From Microbacterium aurum (GTDB taxonomy: Bacteria; Actinomycetota; Actinomycetes; Actinomycetales; Microbacteriaceae): a stretch of 64,000 nt of DNA. The stretch is from NCBI RefSeq assembly GCF_016907815.1, contig NZ_JAFBCQ010000001.1, positions 868,001 through 932,000 of the forward strand, given 5' to 3'. The notes beneath the pieces are model-generated. The model was not told the DNA's origin, did not search any database, and saw only the letters and a program-made list of their open reading frames with translations. Position numbers and translations under genes: made by a program. This document shows positions 26,937-38,306 of the stretch, piece by piece (the stretch's first letter is position 1; each line of letters opens with the position of its first letter).

Positions 26937-27847
26937 GCGCCGGCGGGCCCGGCTCCGTCGAGATCCACCACGGCGACAACCTCGCCGTCGCGGCGACGCT
27001 GCCGGACGCCTCGTTCACCCTGATCTACCTCGATCCGCCGTTCAACACCGGGCGGACGCAGGGTCGTGCCGTCGAGTCGGCCGCGAGAACTCCACGGATT
27101 CCGGCCGCCGGCGCCCCGGAGAGGCCCGATTCGGCCCCGGCGGCGCCGGATCCGTGGAGTTTCGGCGGGCCGGTCGTCAAGACCGGGTTCCGGGGGACCA
27201 GCTACGCGCGGCTGCGGGGCGATCTGCGGCAGTACGACGATCGGTTCGACGACTATTGGGACTTCCTCGAGCCGCGGCTGCGCGAGGCCTGGCGGCTGCT
27301 CGCCGACGACGGCACGCTGTACCTGCACCTCGACTACCGCGAAGCCCACTACGCGAAGGTGCTACTGGATGCACTGTTCGGGCGCGAGTGCTTCCTCAAC
27401 GAGCTCATCTGGGCCTACGACTACGGGGCCAAGAGCAGGCGGCGCTGGCCGACCAAGCACGACACGATCCTCGTGTACGTGAAGGATCCGGCCGGGTACT
27501 GGTTCGACTCCGAGGCCGTGGACCGCGAGCCGTACATGGCGCCCGGGCTGGTGACGCCCGAGAAGGCGGCGCGCGGCAAGCTGCCGACGGACGTCTGGTG
27601 GCACACGATCGTCCCGACGAGCGGGCGCGAGAAGACGGGGTATCCGACGCAGAAGCCGGAGGGGATCCTGCGGCGCATCGTGCAGGCCTCGACCCGGCCC
27701 GGCGACCGCGTGCTCGACCTCTTCGCCGGCAGTGGCACCACGGGCGCGGTCGCCGCCGCGCTCGGCCGCGACGCCGTGCTCGTCGACGACAACCCCGAGG
27801 CGGTCGCCGTCATGCGCCGACGGATGCCGGAGGCCGTGCTGCGGTGA
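26933..27847 (+). CDS. Orphan site-specific DNA methyltransferase (beta-class, DPPF)
   Basis: 304 residues from GTG 26933. Catalytic motif IV is LIYLDPPFNTGR near residue 30; AdoMet motif I comes late as VLDLFAGSGTTGAV near residue 265, so the order is that of beta-class N6-adenine or N4-cytosine enzymes. TQKPEGILRRI is also typical. No restriction gene is adjacent, so it is an orphan methylase; target sequence unknown. The stretch RTPRIPAAGAPERPDSAPAA (about residues 52-71) is encoded by a palindromic element, apparently inserted in a surface loop. Confidence 0.85.
   Translation: MSAGGPGSVEIHHGDNLAVAATLPDASFTLIYLDPPFNTGRTQGRAVESAARTPRIPAAGAPERPDSAPAAPDPWSFGGPVVKTGFRGTSYARLRGDLRQYDDRFDDYWDFLEPRLREAWRLLADDGTLYLHLDYREAHYAKVLLDALFGRECFLNELIWAYDYGAKSRRRWPTKHDTILVYVKDPAGYWFDSEAVDREPYMAPGLVTPEKAARGKLPTDVWWHTIVPTSGREKTGYPTQKPEGILRRIVQASTRPGDRVLDLFAGSGTTGAVAAALGRDAVLVDDNPEAVAVMRRRMPEAVLR
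27088..27161. repeat. Palindromic element (family E) inside the DNA methylase gene
   Basis: AACTCCACGGATTCCGGC (27088-27105) and GCCGGATCCGTGGAGTT (27145-27161) are inverted copies with one bulged base. The frame is kept through the element. Confidence 0.7.
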
Positions 27848-27892
27848 GCACGACCGCCGGAGTCCGGGGCGACGACGGCGACCGGCCGGAGG

Positions 27893-28468
27893 TCACTTCG
27901 CGAGGGTGAACCCGCCCGTCCAGCCGATCTTCTCGGACGCGGCGAGGGTCAGCTGCAGGAAGCCCAGGGCCTCCAGCTCGTGTGCGCGCGAGAGCGCGCC
28001 GGCGTCGACGGCGGCCAGGCCGCCGGCCTGCACCGCGTCGATGAGCGCGGTCTTGGCGCCCGCGTCGTCACCGGCGACGAGCACCGTCGTCGGCTGACCG
28101 CCGACCGTGCCCGACGCGAGCGTCGCGGCGAAGTTGGTGTTGAACGCCTTGAGCACCTTCGCCTCGGGCAGGCGCTCCTGCAGGCCCGCGGCGGCGGAGC
28201 TGCCCACGGGCACGACGAGCGCGTCGAAGGTCGAGAAGTCGAGGGGGTTGGTGATGTCGACGACGGTCTTGCCGGCGAGCTGGTCGCCGTAGGAGTCGGC
28301 GATCGCGGCGAGCGCGGGGTAGGGGACGGCGAGCACGACGATGTCGCCGGCGATCCGGGCGTCGGTGTCCAAGCTGCCGACGTGCTGGATGTCGGCGCCG
28401 CCGCGCGCGAGGACGCCGGCGATGGCCTGACCCATGTTGCCGGTGCCGAAGATGGTAATGGAGGTCAT
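27893..28468 (-). CDS. F420-type NADP(H) oxidoreductase / NADP-binding reductase
   Basis: 191 residues from ATG 28468, with an AAAGGACTCGCC ribosome region. The N-terminal Rossmann motif TIFGTGNMGQAIAGVLARGG is that of NADPH-dependent F420 reductases and related short NADP-binding oxidoreductases (COG2085 type). Other landmarks are VVLAVPYPAL, VVDITNPLDF, VLKAFNTNFAATLASG and GFLQLTLAASEKIGWTGGF at the end. Whether it uses F420 or another partner is open. It is divergent from a MarR gene, a common pairing for redox stress genes. Confidence 0.8.
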   Translation of the reverse strand: MTSITIFGTGNMGQAIAGVLARGGADIQHVGSLDTDARIAGDIVVLAVPYPALAAIADSYGDQLAGKTVVDITNPLDFSTFDALVVPVGSSAAAGLQERLPEAKVLKAFNTNFAATLASGTVGGQPTTVLVAGDDAGAKTALIDAVQAGGLAAVDAGALSRAHELEALGFLQLTLAASEKIGWTGGFTLAK

Positions 28469-28490
28469 GGCGAGTCCTTTCCGAGCAGAT

Positions 28491-28546
28491 GTTGTATCTG
28501 CAACTATCCTCGTCAACCTCGTTGTGCCGACAAGTATTCCTAGAAT
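28491..28546. promoter_or_regulatory. Operator candidate and leaderless -10 box in the reductase/marR gap
   Basis: GTTGTATCTGCAAC (28491-28504) is a 4-6-4 inverted repeat in the AT-rich divergent region. TAGAAT (28541-28546) lies 6 bases before the marR ATG at 28553, so that gene is probably leaderless. Confidence 0.5.
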
Positions 28547-28552
28547 GTCGAA

Positions 28553-29056
28553 ATGACGTCGTCTCGCTTCTACACCCCCGATGAGCTGGACACGTGGATC
28601 CCCCTCGCCGCGCTCCTGGAGCTGCTGCCGCGGGAACTCGACGCCCAGCTGCTGCGCGACGTCGACCTCACTCACTTCGACTACTTCGCGCTCTCCATGC
28701 TCGCCAACGCCGTCGGTCATCGGCTGCAGATGAAAGAGCTCGCCTCGATGACGAACGCCACCATGCCGCGCCTCTCCCACGTCGTCAGTCGCCTCGAGCG
28801 GCGCGGTCTCGTCGCACGCGAGCGCAACAACGCCGACGGCCGCGGCGTCGATGCCGTCATCACACCGGAAGGCCGCCGAGCGCTGCTGCAGGCCACGCCG
28901 GGGCACGTCGCGCAGGTGCGGAGCCTGGTCCTCGACGCGTTGGATGCCGGGCAGCGCGCGCAGCTGCGCGAGATCACCGCCGCGGTGCTCGCGCGACTCG
29001 ATCCCGACGGGCGGATGGCCGCCAGCCGTCCGCGCCCGCGCGTCGCCGACGCCTGA
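28553..29056 (+). CDS. MarR-family regulator
   Basis: 167 residues. Winged-helix landmarks are QMKELASMTNATMPRLSHVVSRLERRG and the wing RNNADGRGVDAVITPEGRR, typical of MarR proteins that control oxidoreductase genes. It is divergent from the F420/NADP reductase gene and probably regulates it. The region just downstream has lost the start of a beta-glucosidase gene. Confidence 0.85.
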   Translation: MTSSRFYTPDELDTWIPLAALLELLPRELDAQLLRDVDLTHFDYFALSMLANAVGHRLQMKELASMTNATMPRLSHVVSRLERRGLVARERNNADGRGVDAVITPEGRRALLQATPGHVAQVRSLVLDALDAGQRAQLREITAAVLARLDPDGRMAASRPRPRVADA

Positions 29057-29126
29057 GGTCGCTGGGGATTGGGGCTGCCGGGGAGCTGACCGCCACCCAC
29101 CCGCCCGCGCCGCGCCGCCGCGGAGC

Positions 29127-30758
29127 GGCGAGGGACTCGTCGTCAGCGACTGGGACGCGGTCAACGACCGCGTGAAGGGGCTGGCCGCCGGGATGGATCT
29201 CGAGATGCCGTCCTCGAACGGACGCACCGATGCGCAGCTGGTCACCGCCGTCCGCGACGGCTCTCTCGCCGAGTCGACGCTCGACGTCGCGGCCGGTCGC
29301 GTCATCGACCTGGTGCGGAAAGTGCAGGCGGATGCCGGGGCCATCACCGGCCCGCTCGACGTCGACGCCCACCACGCGCTCGCGCGGGAGGCGGCGGGCC
29401 GGTCGATCGTGTTGCTGCAGAACGCGCCCGTCGCCGGCGGCGGCGCCCTGCTGCCGCTGCGGCGCGACGCGCGCCTCGCCGTCATCGGCGCGTTCGCCGA
29501 GAAGCCGCGCTACCAGGGCGCGGGCTCGACGATGATCAACCCGACGCGCCTGGACACCGCGCTCGACGCAATCCGCGACGCCGCGACGGATGATGTGACC
29601 TACGCGCCCGGGTTCAGCCTCGCTGTCGGCGTCGAGGAGGCCGAGACGGCGGCGCTGCGCGAGGCGGCGGTGGCCGCGGCATCCGGAGCCGACATCGCCG
29701 TCCTCTTCCTCGGGCTGCCCGCGCGGCTGGAGTCGGAGGGCTTCGACCGTGAGGACATCGACCTGCCGGCCGACCAGCTCGCGGTGCTCGACGCCGTGCT
29801 CGCCGTCACCGAGAACGTCGTCGTGGTGCTCTCCAACGGCGGCGTCGTGGCGCTTCCGTTCGCCGAGCGGGTGCCCGCGATCGTCGAGGCGTGGCTGCTG
29901 GGGCAGGCCGGGGGATCGGCGACCGCCGACGTGCTGTTCGGCGACGTCACCCCGTCGGGAAAGCTCGCCGAGACCATCCCGCTGCGCCTGTCCGACACCC
30001 CCGCCTACCTCGACTTCCCGGGCGAGTTCGGGCACGTCCGCTACGGCGAGGGCCTGTTCGTCGGGTACCGCTGGTACGACGCCCGCGGCCTCGAGGTCGC
30101 GTTCCCGTTCGGACACGGCCTGTCGTACACGACGTTCGCGTATGCGGATGCCGCGGCATCCGTCACCGCCGATCGCGACATCGAGGTGCGGGTCACGGTG
30201 ACCAACACGGGTGGTGTGGCCGGCCGCGAGGTCGTGCAGGTCTACACCGGCCTGGCGGACTCTCGCGTGCAGCGGCCCGAGCGCGAGCTCAAGGCGTTCG
30301 CGTCGGTCGCGCTGGCGCCGGGTGAGGCGCGCGAGGTCGTGCTCACCGTGCGGCGCGAGGACCTCGCGTACTGGGACATCCGCGTCGGCCGCTGGGTCGT
30401 GGAGGGCGGCGAGTACGCCGTGGAGGTCGCGGCCTCGAGCCGGGACATCCGCGCGACGGTGTCGGTGCCGGTCGACGGCGACGCGGTCACGGTGCCGCTG
30501 TCGGCGGAGTCCTCGCTCGGCGAGGTCATGGCACACCCGATCGCCGGTCCCGTCGTGCAGGCCGCCATCGCCCAGATGATGCAGGGCATGGAGGGCGTGG
30601 AGTCGATTATGCCCGAGGGTGTGGACATGACGAAGATGATGGACTCGTTCCCCCTCGGCCGGGTGTCGATGATGGCGGGAGACGCGGCGAGCCCGGAGAT
30701 GATCGAGGGCCTCATCGCGATGGCCAATGCCGGGAGCGCGCCCGCGTCCGGCGCCTGA
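29127..30758 (+). pseudogene. GH3 beta-glucosidase, 5'-truncated
   Basis: 544 codons of GH3 homology begin abruptly at GEGLVVSDWDAV, where D9 of the fragment is the catalytic nucleophile of the SDW motif. The preceding ~230-270 residues of the TIM barrel are missing; upstream sequence to the marR stop (70 bases) is unrelated. The remaining parts are intact: the alpha/beta sandwich (SIVLLQN, GAGSTMINPT, LPADQLAVLDAV), the fibronectin III-like domain (VTVTNTGGVAGREVVQVY) and the Met-rich tail. Without the barrel it should not be an active glucosidase. Confidence is high for the family and good for the truncation. Confidence 0.85.
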
Positions 30759-30852
30759 GTGTCCCGGGCGGCGGGATCGCGCGGCGGGGTCGCGCGGCGG
30801 GCGCCGTCGCCGCGATCGTGCGTCGCGGCATCCGCCCGCCGCGCGGCGGTGC

Positions 30853-31704
<852 letters not shown>

Positions 31705-31773
31705 CTACGACGTGCGCGCCCCGGCATCCACCCCATGACGCGCACGTTCACCGACGCGTCACGCGAGGCGCGG

Positions 31774-32906
<1,133 letters not shown>

Positions 32907-32910
<4 letters not shown>

Positions 32911-34073
32911 AGCTGGACTCCTTCCACGGCTGCGCGGAGCCGGTCGGCGGCGGTCTCGGGTGGCACGTCGCCGATCCAGGCGCCCATCGCCGCCTCGGAC
33001 CCGGCGAGGTACTTCAGCTTGTCGGCCGCCCGGCGCGGGCTCGTCAGCTGCAGGTTCAGCCGCACGGTGTCGCGCCCGACGGCCACGGGCGCCTGATGCC
33101 ACGCCGCGATGTAGGGCGTGGGCGTGTCGTAGAGGGCGTCGACGCCGCGCAGCAACCGCAGATACAGCGGGGCCAGCTCGTCGCGCTCGGCCTCGCTGAG
33201 GCCCGCGAAGTCGGGCACGTGGCGGTGCGGGAGGAGGTGGACCTCGATCGGCCAGCGGGCGGCGAAGGGCACGAACGCGGTCCAGTGCTCGCCGCGCAGC
33301 AGCACGCGGGGGCCGGCCTGCTCGAACTCGAGGATGCGCTGGAACAGGTCGGGAGAGGTGCGATCGATCGAGTCGAGCAACCTGGTCGTGCGCGGCGTGA
33401 TGTACGGGTAGGAGTAGATCTGCCCGTGCGGGTGGTGCAGCGTGACGCCGATCGCCTCGCCGCGGTTCTCGAACGGGAAGACCTGCGCGACGCCGGGAAG
33501 CGCCGACAGCGCGGCGGTGCGGTCGGCCCACGCCTCGATGACGGTGCGTGCGCGGGTCACCGACTGGGTGCCGAAGGATCCGGCGCGCTCGGGGGAGAAG
33601 CAGACCACTTCGCAGCGGCCGACGCTCGTGCGGGTGCGGCCGAGGCCGAGGTGCGCGAGGTCGTCGAGACCGCGCGGCGGGTCGGATGCCGCGGGGGCGT
33701 CGCCGAACGCCTCGGCGAGGGCGGGACCGAACGACGGCGAGCGGTTCTCGAAGACGGCCACGTCGTACTGGGAGGGGATCTCGGAGGGGTTCGTCGGCGT
33801 CTGCGGTGCCAGCGGGTCGAGCTCGGCGGGCGGGAGGAATGCGCGGTTCTGGCGGGCCGCGGCGACCGAGACCCAGTCGCCGGTGAGGACGTCCTGGCGC
33901 ATCGTCGCGGTGGCCGGCCGCGGGTCGAGCGTCCGGGCGTCGACGGCGCGATCGCGGCCGAGCGTCGTGTCCGGGTCATCGAAGTAGATCAGCTCGCGAC
34001 CGTCGGCCAGGCGCGTACTGCGCTTGAGGACGCCGGCGCCGAGAGGCTGGGTGTGCATCGCCGCGGTCTTCAT
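32907..34073 (-). CDS. galT: Galactose-1-phosphate uridylyltransferase
   Basis: 388 residues with the catalytic HPHGQ motif at about 214-218 (the second His is the uridylylated residue) and PHRHVPDF further on. It exchanges UMP between UDP-glucose and galactose 1-phosphate. The four-Cys zinc site of E. coli GalT is not evident, as in many actinobacterial forms. The ATG is 6 bases after a -10 box, so the operon mRNA starts at the codon. The first gene of the galTK operon, divergent from a LacI gene. Confidence 0.93.
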
Positions 34074-34079
34074 GCCCTC

Positions 34080-34111
34080 ACCCTAGCCCGCCGTCGTGTT
34101 ATCGTCAACAC
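34080..34111 (-). promoter_or_regulatory. galTK promoter and LacI/GalR-type operator
   Basis: On the minus strand TTGACG (34108-34103) and TAGGGT (34085-34080) are exactly 17 bases apart, six bases before the galT ATG. GTGTTATCGTCAACAC (34096-34111), a 5-6-5 inverted repeat, covers the -35 box. A close relative lies upstream of galE at 36918-36933. Confidence 0.8.
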
Positions 34112-34136
34112 AGGCGGAAACTCCGGCATCCCGCCC

Positions 34137-34142
34137 TAGGAT
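34137..34142 (+). promoter_or_regulatory. Leaderless -10 box of the gal LacI regulator
   Basis: TAGGAT lies 6 bases before ATG 34149. The shared operator at 34096-34111 is about 25 bases further upstream, so autoregulation is possible. Confidence 0.55.
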
Positions 34143-34148
34143 GGCGAC

Positions 34149-35126
34149 ATGGCGCGACGAGTCTCGATGGCGGATGTGGCCGCGGCGGCGGGGGTCTCGG
34201 CGCAGACGGTGTCGCGAGTGGTGAACGCCAGCCCGCGGGTCGATCCGGCCACTCGTGCGAGCGTCGAGGCCACGATGGCCGAGCTCGGCTACCGCATGCA
34301 TCGCGCCGCCCGGGCGTTGCGCACCGGTCGCACCGACACGATCGGCCTCGTCGTGTCGACCCTCGCCACCGTCGGCAACTCGCGGATGCTGCAGGCGATC
34401 GCCGACGCGGCCGCGGCGCGCGGATTCGCGCTGACCGTCGTCACGGCCTCGGGTCGCGACGCGGTCGCCGACGCGTTCGAGCGGCTGCACGACCAGGGCA
34501 TCGACGGCGCCGTCGTCCTCAACGAGGCGACCGCCCTCGCCCGCGGATTGGACCTTCCCGAGGGGCTCGCGGTCGTCGTCGTGGACGCGCCGCCCGACGG
34601 AGCGTCCGCCACCACCGGCACCGTGCAGACCGACCACGCCGCGGGTGCGCGCGCTGCGACGGCGCATCTGCTGGCCGCCGGTGCCGCGAGCGTCCACCAC
34701 CTCGCCGGCCCCGTCGGCTCGTTCGCCGCGGCGGAGCGCGAGCGCGGCTGGCGCGAGGCGCTCGCGGGGGCGGGCGTGCCGGCGCCGGAGATCGTGCGCG
34801 GCGACTGGACCGCGGCATCCGGCCACGCTGCCGTCGCCGCCCTGCCGGAGGCGATGACGGCCCTGTTCGCCGCGAACGACCAGATGGCGCTCGGGGCGTT
34901 GCGCGCGCTCGCGGAGGCAGGCAGGCAGGTTCCGGCGGATGTCGCGGTCGTCGGCTTCGACGATGTCGAGGATGCCGCGGACTACCGGCCCCCGCTGACG
35001 ACACTGCGCCAGGATTTCGACGCCCTGGGTGCGGCGGCCGTGGCCTCGCTCGTGTCGCTCATCGGCGGCGACACCGTCGCGCCGGTGGTGCTCACGCCGC
35101 AGCTCGTGGTCCGCGCGAGCGCCTGA
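34149..35126 (+). CDS. LacI-family regulator of galactose genes
   Basis: 325 residues. DNA-binding domain SMADVAAAAGVSAQTVSRVVNAS, then a sugar-binding core with DTIGLVVSTLATVGNS, FAANDQMALGALRAL and VVGFDDVEDAADYRPPLTTLRQD. It is divergent from galT-galK with a GalR-like operator in between, and the same operator type precedes galE. It is therefore the likely local regulator of the Leloir genes; the inducer is not determined. Confidence 0.87.
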   Translation: MARRVSMADVAAAAGVSAQTVSRVVNASPRVDPATRASVEATMAELGYRMHRAARALRTGRTDTIGLVVSTLATVGNSRMLQAIADAAAARGFALTVVTASGRDAVADAFERLHDQGIDGAVVLNEATALARGLDLPEGLAVVVVDAPPDGASATTGTVQTDHAAGARAATAHLLAAGAASVHHLAGPVGSFAAAERERGWREALAGAGVPAPEIVRGDWTAASGHAAVAALPEAMTALFAANDQMALGALRALAEAGRQVPADVAVVGFDDVEDAADYRPPLTTLRQDFDALGAAAVASLVSLIGGDTVAPVVLTPQLVVRASA

Positions 35127-35153
35127 CGCGGCCCTCTCCGGCGCGCGTTGCCT

Positions 35154-35841
35154 GAAAGCAGGCTAGATCGACCGAAACCGGCCGCCGCGAGCCCGCATGA
35201 GCCGTTTCAGCCTGCTTTCGGGACGGCGAGGCCCGGCATCCCACCCCGGTCCCGCCCCGGTCCCGGGCCGCCGCCCGCGCCTTCGCCGCCGCCCGCGCCC
35301 CTGCCGCCGCCCGCGCCCCTGCCGCCGCCCGCGCCCCTGCCGCCGCCCGCGCTCTCCCGCCGCCCGTGTTCCGAAAGCAGGCTGGATTGACGGAATACGA
35401 CCGCCGCGACCCCGGATGGGCCGTTTCGGCCTGCTTTCGGGACGGCGAGGCCCGGCATCCCACCCCGGTCCCGTCCCGGTCCCGGGCCGCCGCCCGCGCC
35501 TTCGCCGCCGCCCGCGCCCCTGCCGCCGCCCGCGCCTTCGCCGCCGCCCGCGCCCCTGCCGCCGCCCGCGCTCTCCCGCCGCCCGTGTTCCGAAAGCAGG
35601 CTAGATCGACCGAAACCGGCCGCCGCGAGCCCGCATGAGCCGTTTCGGCCTGCTTTCGGGACGGCGAGGCCCGGCATCCCACCCCGGTCCCGTCCCGGTC
35701 CCGGGCCGCCGCCCGCGCCTTCGCCGCCGCCCGCGCCCCTGCCGCGGCCCGCGCCTCTGCCACCACCCGCGTTCCGAAAGCAGGCTGGATTGACGGAATA
35801 CGACCGCCGCGACCCCGGATGGGCCGTTTCAGCCTGCTTTC
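35154..35841. repeat. Four-copy palindromic repeat array (family A) with an 18-bp GC-rich tandem repeat between copies
   Basis: The 764-base gap between the LacI gene and galE holds no credible gene. Stems GAAAGCAGGCT ... (A/G)GCCTGCTTTC lie at 35154/35209, 35373/35428, 35592/35647 and 35776/35831, each with about 44 bases between arms. Copies alternate between two subtypes (CTAGATCGACCGAAACCGG and CTGGATTGACGGAATACGA). Between copies are runs of a GCCGCCGCCCGCGCCCCT-like 18-bp unit. Long open frames across it are artefacts of composition. Confidence 0.85.
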
Positions 35842-35890
35842 GGGACGGCGGGCGACCGGCACACATCCGCGGGCCTGGCGCCGGCAGGCG

Positions 35891-36871
35891 TCACGCGGTC
35901 GCCGCGCGGCGGGCCTCCCAGCCAGTGCGGACCATCTCGTCCACCGTGTAGCGGTTCTGCCAGGCGAGGTCGCGGGCGGCGAGCTCGCCGGTCGCGACGA
36001 TGCGGTCGGGATCGCCGGGGCGACGCGGTCCGATGACGGGCGTGAACGGGATGCCGGTGACCCGGGCCATGGCATCCATGATCTCCTTCACGCTGAGCCC
36101 GTTCTGCGACCCGAGGTTGTACGCCGGCTCCACACTCTCCCCGGCGGCGAGGCGCTGCGCCGCGACGACGTGCGCCGCGGCGATGTCACCGACGTGGACG
36201 TAGTCCCGGACGTTCGTGCCGTCTTCGGTGTCGTAGTCGTCGCCGTTGATCTGCGGCGTCTCGCCAGCGAGCAGCTTCTCGAACACGATCGGGAAGAGGT
36301 TGTGCGGGCTCGTGTCGTAGACGGCCGGATCGGCCGACCCCACGACGTTGAAGTAGCGCAGCGACGTGTGCCGCAACGGAGCGTCGGATGCCGCGGTCGC
36401 GACGCCCTGGTCGCGCAGCAGCCACTCGCCGATGAGCTTCGACTCCCCGTACGGCGACGCCGGGCGCTTGGGCAGATCCTCCGTGACCAGCGGCACGTCG
36501 GGGGTCCCGTAGACCGCCGCGGAGGAGGAGAACACGATGCTCGTGACCCCGGCATCCGCCATCGCCTGCAGCACCACGCGGGTGCCTTCGACGTTCTGCT
36601 CGTACGTGTGCAGCGGGCGCTGCACCGAGACCCCGGCGTACTTGAAGCCGGCTACGTGGATCACCCCGGTGACCCCGTGCTCGCGCATCGCGGCGACCAG
36701 CAGATCGCGGTCGAGGATCGTGCCCTGCACGAACGGCACGCCCTCCGGCACGAAGTCCGCGTGCCCGCTGGAGAGGTCGTCGACGACGACGGGGTCGAGC
36801 CCGGCATCCTGCAGGGCGCGCACGACGTGCGCCCCGATGTATCCCGCGCCTCCGGTGACCAGCCAGCTCAT
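35891..36871 (-). CDS. galE: UDP-glucose 4-epimerase
   Basis: 326 residues from ATG 36871, preceded by GAGGAGCGAC. NAD-binding motif VTGGAGYIGAHVVRAL (5-20), catalytic YGESK (Y141, K145), and epimerase landmarks SSSAAVYG and RYFNVVGSADP. It interconverts UDP-galactose and UDP-glucose, completing the Leloir pathway with galT and galK on the other side of the repeat array. The length and active-site residues are normal. Confidence 0.94.
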   Translation of the reverse strand: MSWLVTGGAGYIGAHVVRALQDAGLDPVVVDDLSSGHADFVPEGVPFVQGTILDRDLLVAAMREHGVTGVIHVAGFKYAGVSVQRPLHTYEQNVEGTRVVLQAMADAGVTSIVFSSSAAVYGTPDVPLVTEDLPKRPASPYGESKLIGEWLLRDQGVATAASDAPLRHTSLRYFNVVGSADPAVYDTSPHNLFPIVFEKLLAGETPQINGDDYDTEDGTNVRDYVHVGDIAAAHVVAAQRLAAGESVEPAYNLGSQNGLSVKEIMDAMARVTGIPFTPVIGPRRPGDPDRIVATGELAARDLAWQNRYTVDEMVRTGWEARRAATA

Positions 36872-36897
36872 GTCGCTCCTCACGTCGAGTGTCCAGC

Positions 36898-36939
36898 CTA
36901 CCCGGCCGGTCCCGCCGGTGTTTTCGATAACATGGCGGG
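36898..36939 (-). promoter_or_regulatory. galE promoter with GalR-type operator
   Basis: GTGTTTTCGATAACAT (36918-36933) read on the minus strand is ATGTTATCGAAAACAC, matching the galTK operator at 13 of 16 positions. It is flanked by CCCGCC (36911-36916) and GGCGGG (36934-36939). A TAGGCT -10 box follows on the minus strand near 36903-36898. Confidence 0.7.
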
Positions 36940-36941
36940 CA

Positions 36942-37049
36942 TGGGCAGACCTGCTCGCCGGCGCGCGCGGCGTGCTCCTGGCCGAGGCGGGCCTGCAGTC
37001 CTCGACCGAGGGCCGCAAGATCGAGCTGCCCGAGCTCAGCCTGAACTGA
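36942..37049 (+). pseudogene. C-terminal remnant, probably of a Gfo/Idh/MocA sugar dehydrogenase
   Basis: 35 codons without a start, reading WADLLAGARGVLLAEAGLQS then STEGRKIELPELSLN and a stop. The LLAEAGLxSxxxGRxIEL ending resembles the C-termini of inositol/sugar dehydrogenases, which in related genomes sit directly upstream of the DUF993 gene found next. The rest of the gene is gone; galE's regulatory region abuts the break. Confidence 0.55.
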
Positions 37050-37106
37050 GCCGGGCCGCACCCGCCACCGCCATCGACGAAGCCCCGACCCCGAACGAGC
37101 CTGGAC

Positions 37107-38306
37107 ATGACGAGCCTCACCCTCCTCGCCGCCGACGGCGCCACCTCCACCACCCCGCTGAACGCCGCCCCGGGCTACGCGAAGCCCACCGCTCCGCTGC
37201 GCTCGCGTGTCGCGTACGCGGCGGCGCACGTGGTCCCCGTCGTGCACGGGACAACACCCCGGGCCGTCCCGCCGAGATCGACTGGACGCGACGCTCGCGT
37301 TCCGCCGCCACGTGTACTCGTGGGGGCTGGGCGTCGCCGACGCCATGGACACCGCGCAGCGCAACATGGGGCTGGATGCCGCGGCTACCCGTGAGCTCAT
37401 CGCGCGCTCGGCCGAGGTCGCACGCGAGGAGGGCGGCTCGGTCGTCGTGGGCGTCAACACCGACCACGTCGACGCGGAGCACCTCACGATCGATGAGGTC
37501 ATCTCGGCGTACCTGACGCAGCTGGAGTTCACCGAGGAGCAGGGCGCCGGCCCCGTCCTCATGGCCTCCCGCCACCTGGCGCGCGTCGCCGAGGGCGCCG
37601 AGGACTACCGGCGGGTGTACCGCGAGGTGCTCCAGCGGGCGACGACTCCCGTCGTGCTGCACTGGCTGGGCACGGCGTTCGACCCGCAGCTGCAGGGATA
37701 CTTCGGCGCCGACGCGTGGCCCGCGGCATCCGAGATGCTGCTGCAGATCGTCAAGGAGAACCCTGGCAAGGTCGCGGGCGTGAAGATGAGCCTGCTCGAC
37801 GCGGAGTCCGAGGTCGCGGTGCGCGAGCGCCTGCCCGAGGACGTGCGGATGTTCACCGGCGACGACTTCAACTACGTCGGCCTGATCGGCGGCGGCGACG
37901 TGCCCGCCGCCCCGCAGCCGCAGCGCGACCTGCGCGCCCGGCGGCAGCACTCCGACGCGCTGCTGGGTGCGTTCGCCGCGCTCACGCCCGTCGCGTCCGC
38001 CGCGATCCAGGCGCTGGATGCCGGGGACCCGGCCCGCTACCTCGAGATCCTCGCTCCGACCGAAGCGCTGTCGCGGCAGGTGTCGCCGCGCCGACATTCT
38101 ATTACAAGACCGGCGTCGCGTTCTTGGCGTGGCTGAACGGCCACCAGACCGCGTTCCAGATGGTCGGGGGGCTGCACTCGGCCCGGAGCCTGCCGCACCT
38201 GTCGCGCATCGTCGAGCTCGCCAACGCGGCGCACGCCCTCGAGCAGCCCGAGCTCGCGGCATCCCGCTGGCATGCGATGCTCCGCCTGAACGGGGTGGAC
38301 GCGTGA
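37107..38306 (+). pseudogene. DUF993 (dihydrodipicolinate synthase-like) gene with several frameshifts
   Basis: The recognisable product starts at ATG 37107 (LTLLAADGATSTT, AAHVVPVVHG), then breaks at about 37248 and again near 37283, where single bases seem missing around GDNTPGRPAEIDW. The longest piece, ATLAFRRHVYSWGLGVADAM to EILAPTEALSRQV, is in one frame but carries an odd stretch near 37895-37950. A further shift at about 38085 restores APTFYYKTGVAFLAWLNGHQ to the stop at 38306. The family is a TIM-barrel protein of sugar/polyol clusters. It is almost certainly inactive unless these are sequence errors. Confidence 0.8.

Noticed and set aside
35154..35841. CRISPR array
   Set aside because: Units are about 220 and 185 bases apart, 'spacers' are low-complexity tandem repeats, repeats are imperfect, and no cas gene is present.
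35092..36075. Long open frames on both strands through the repeat array (Gly/Arg/Ala-rich proteins)
   Set aside because: They follow the 18-bp tandem repeats and palindromes, lack a start signal, and repeat the same peptide for each DNA copy; composition explains them.
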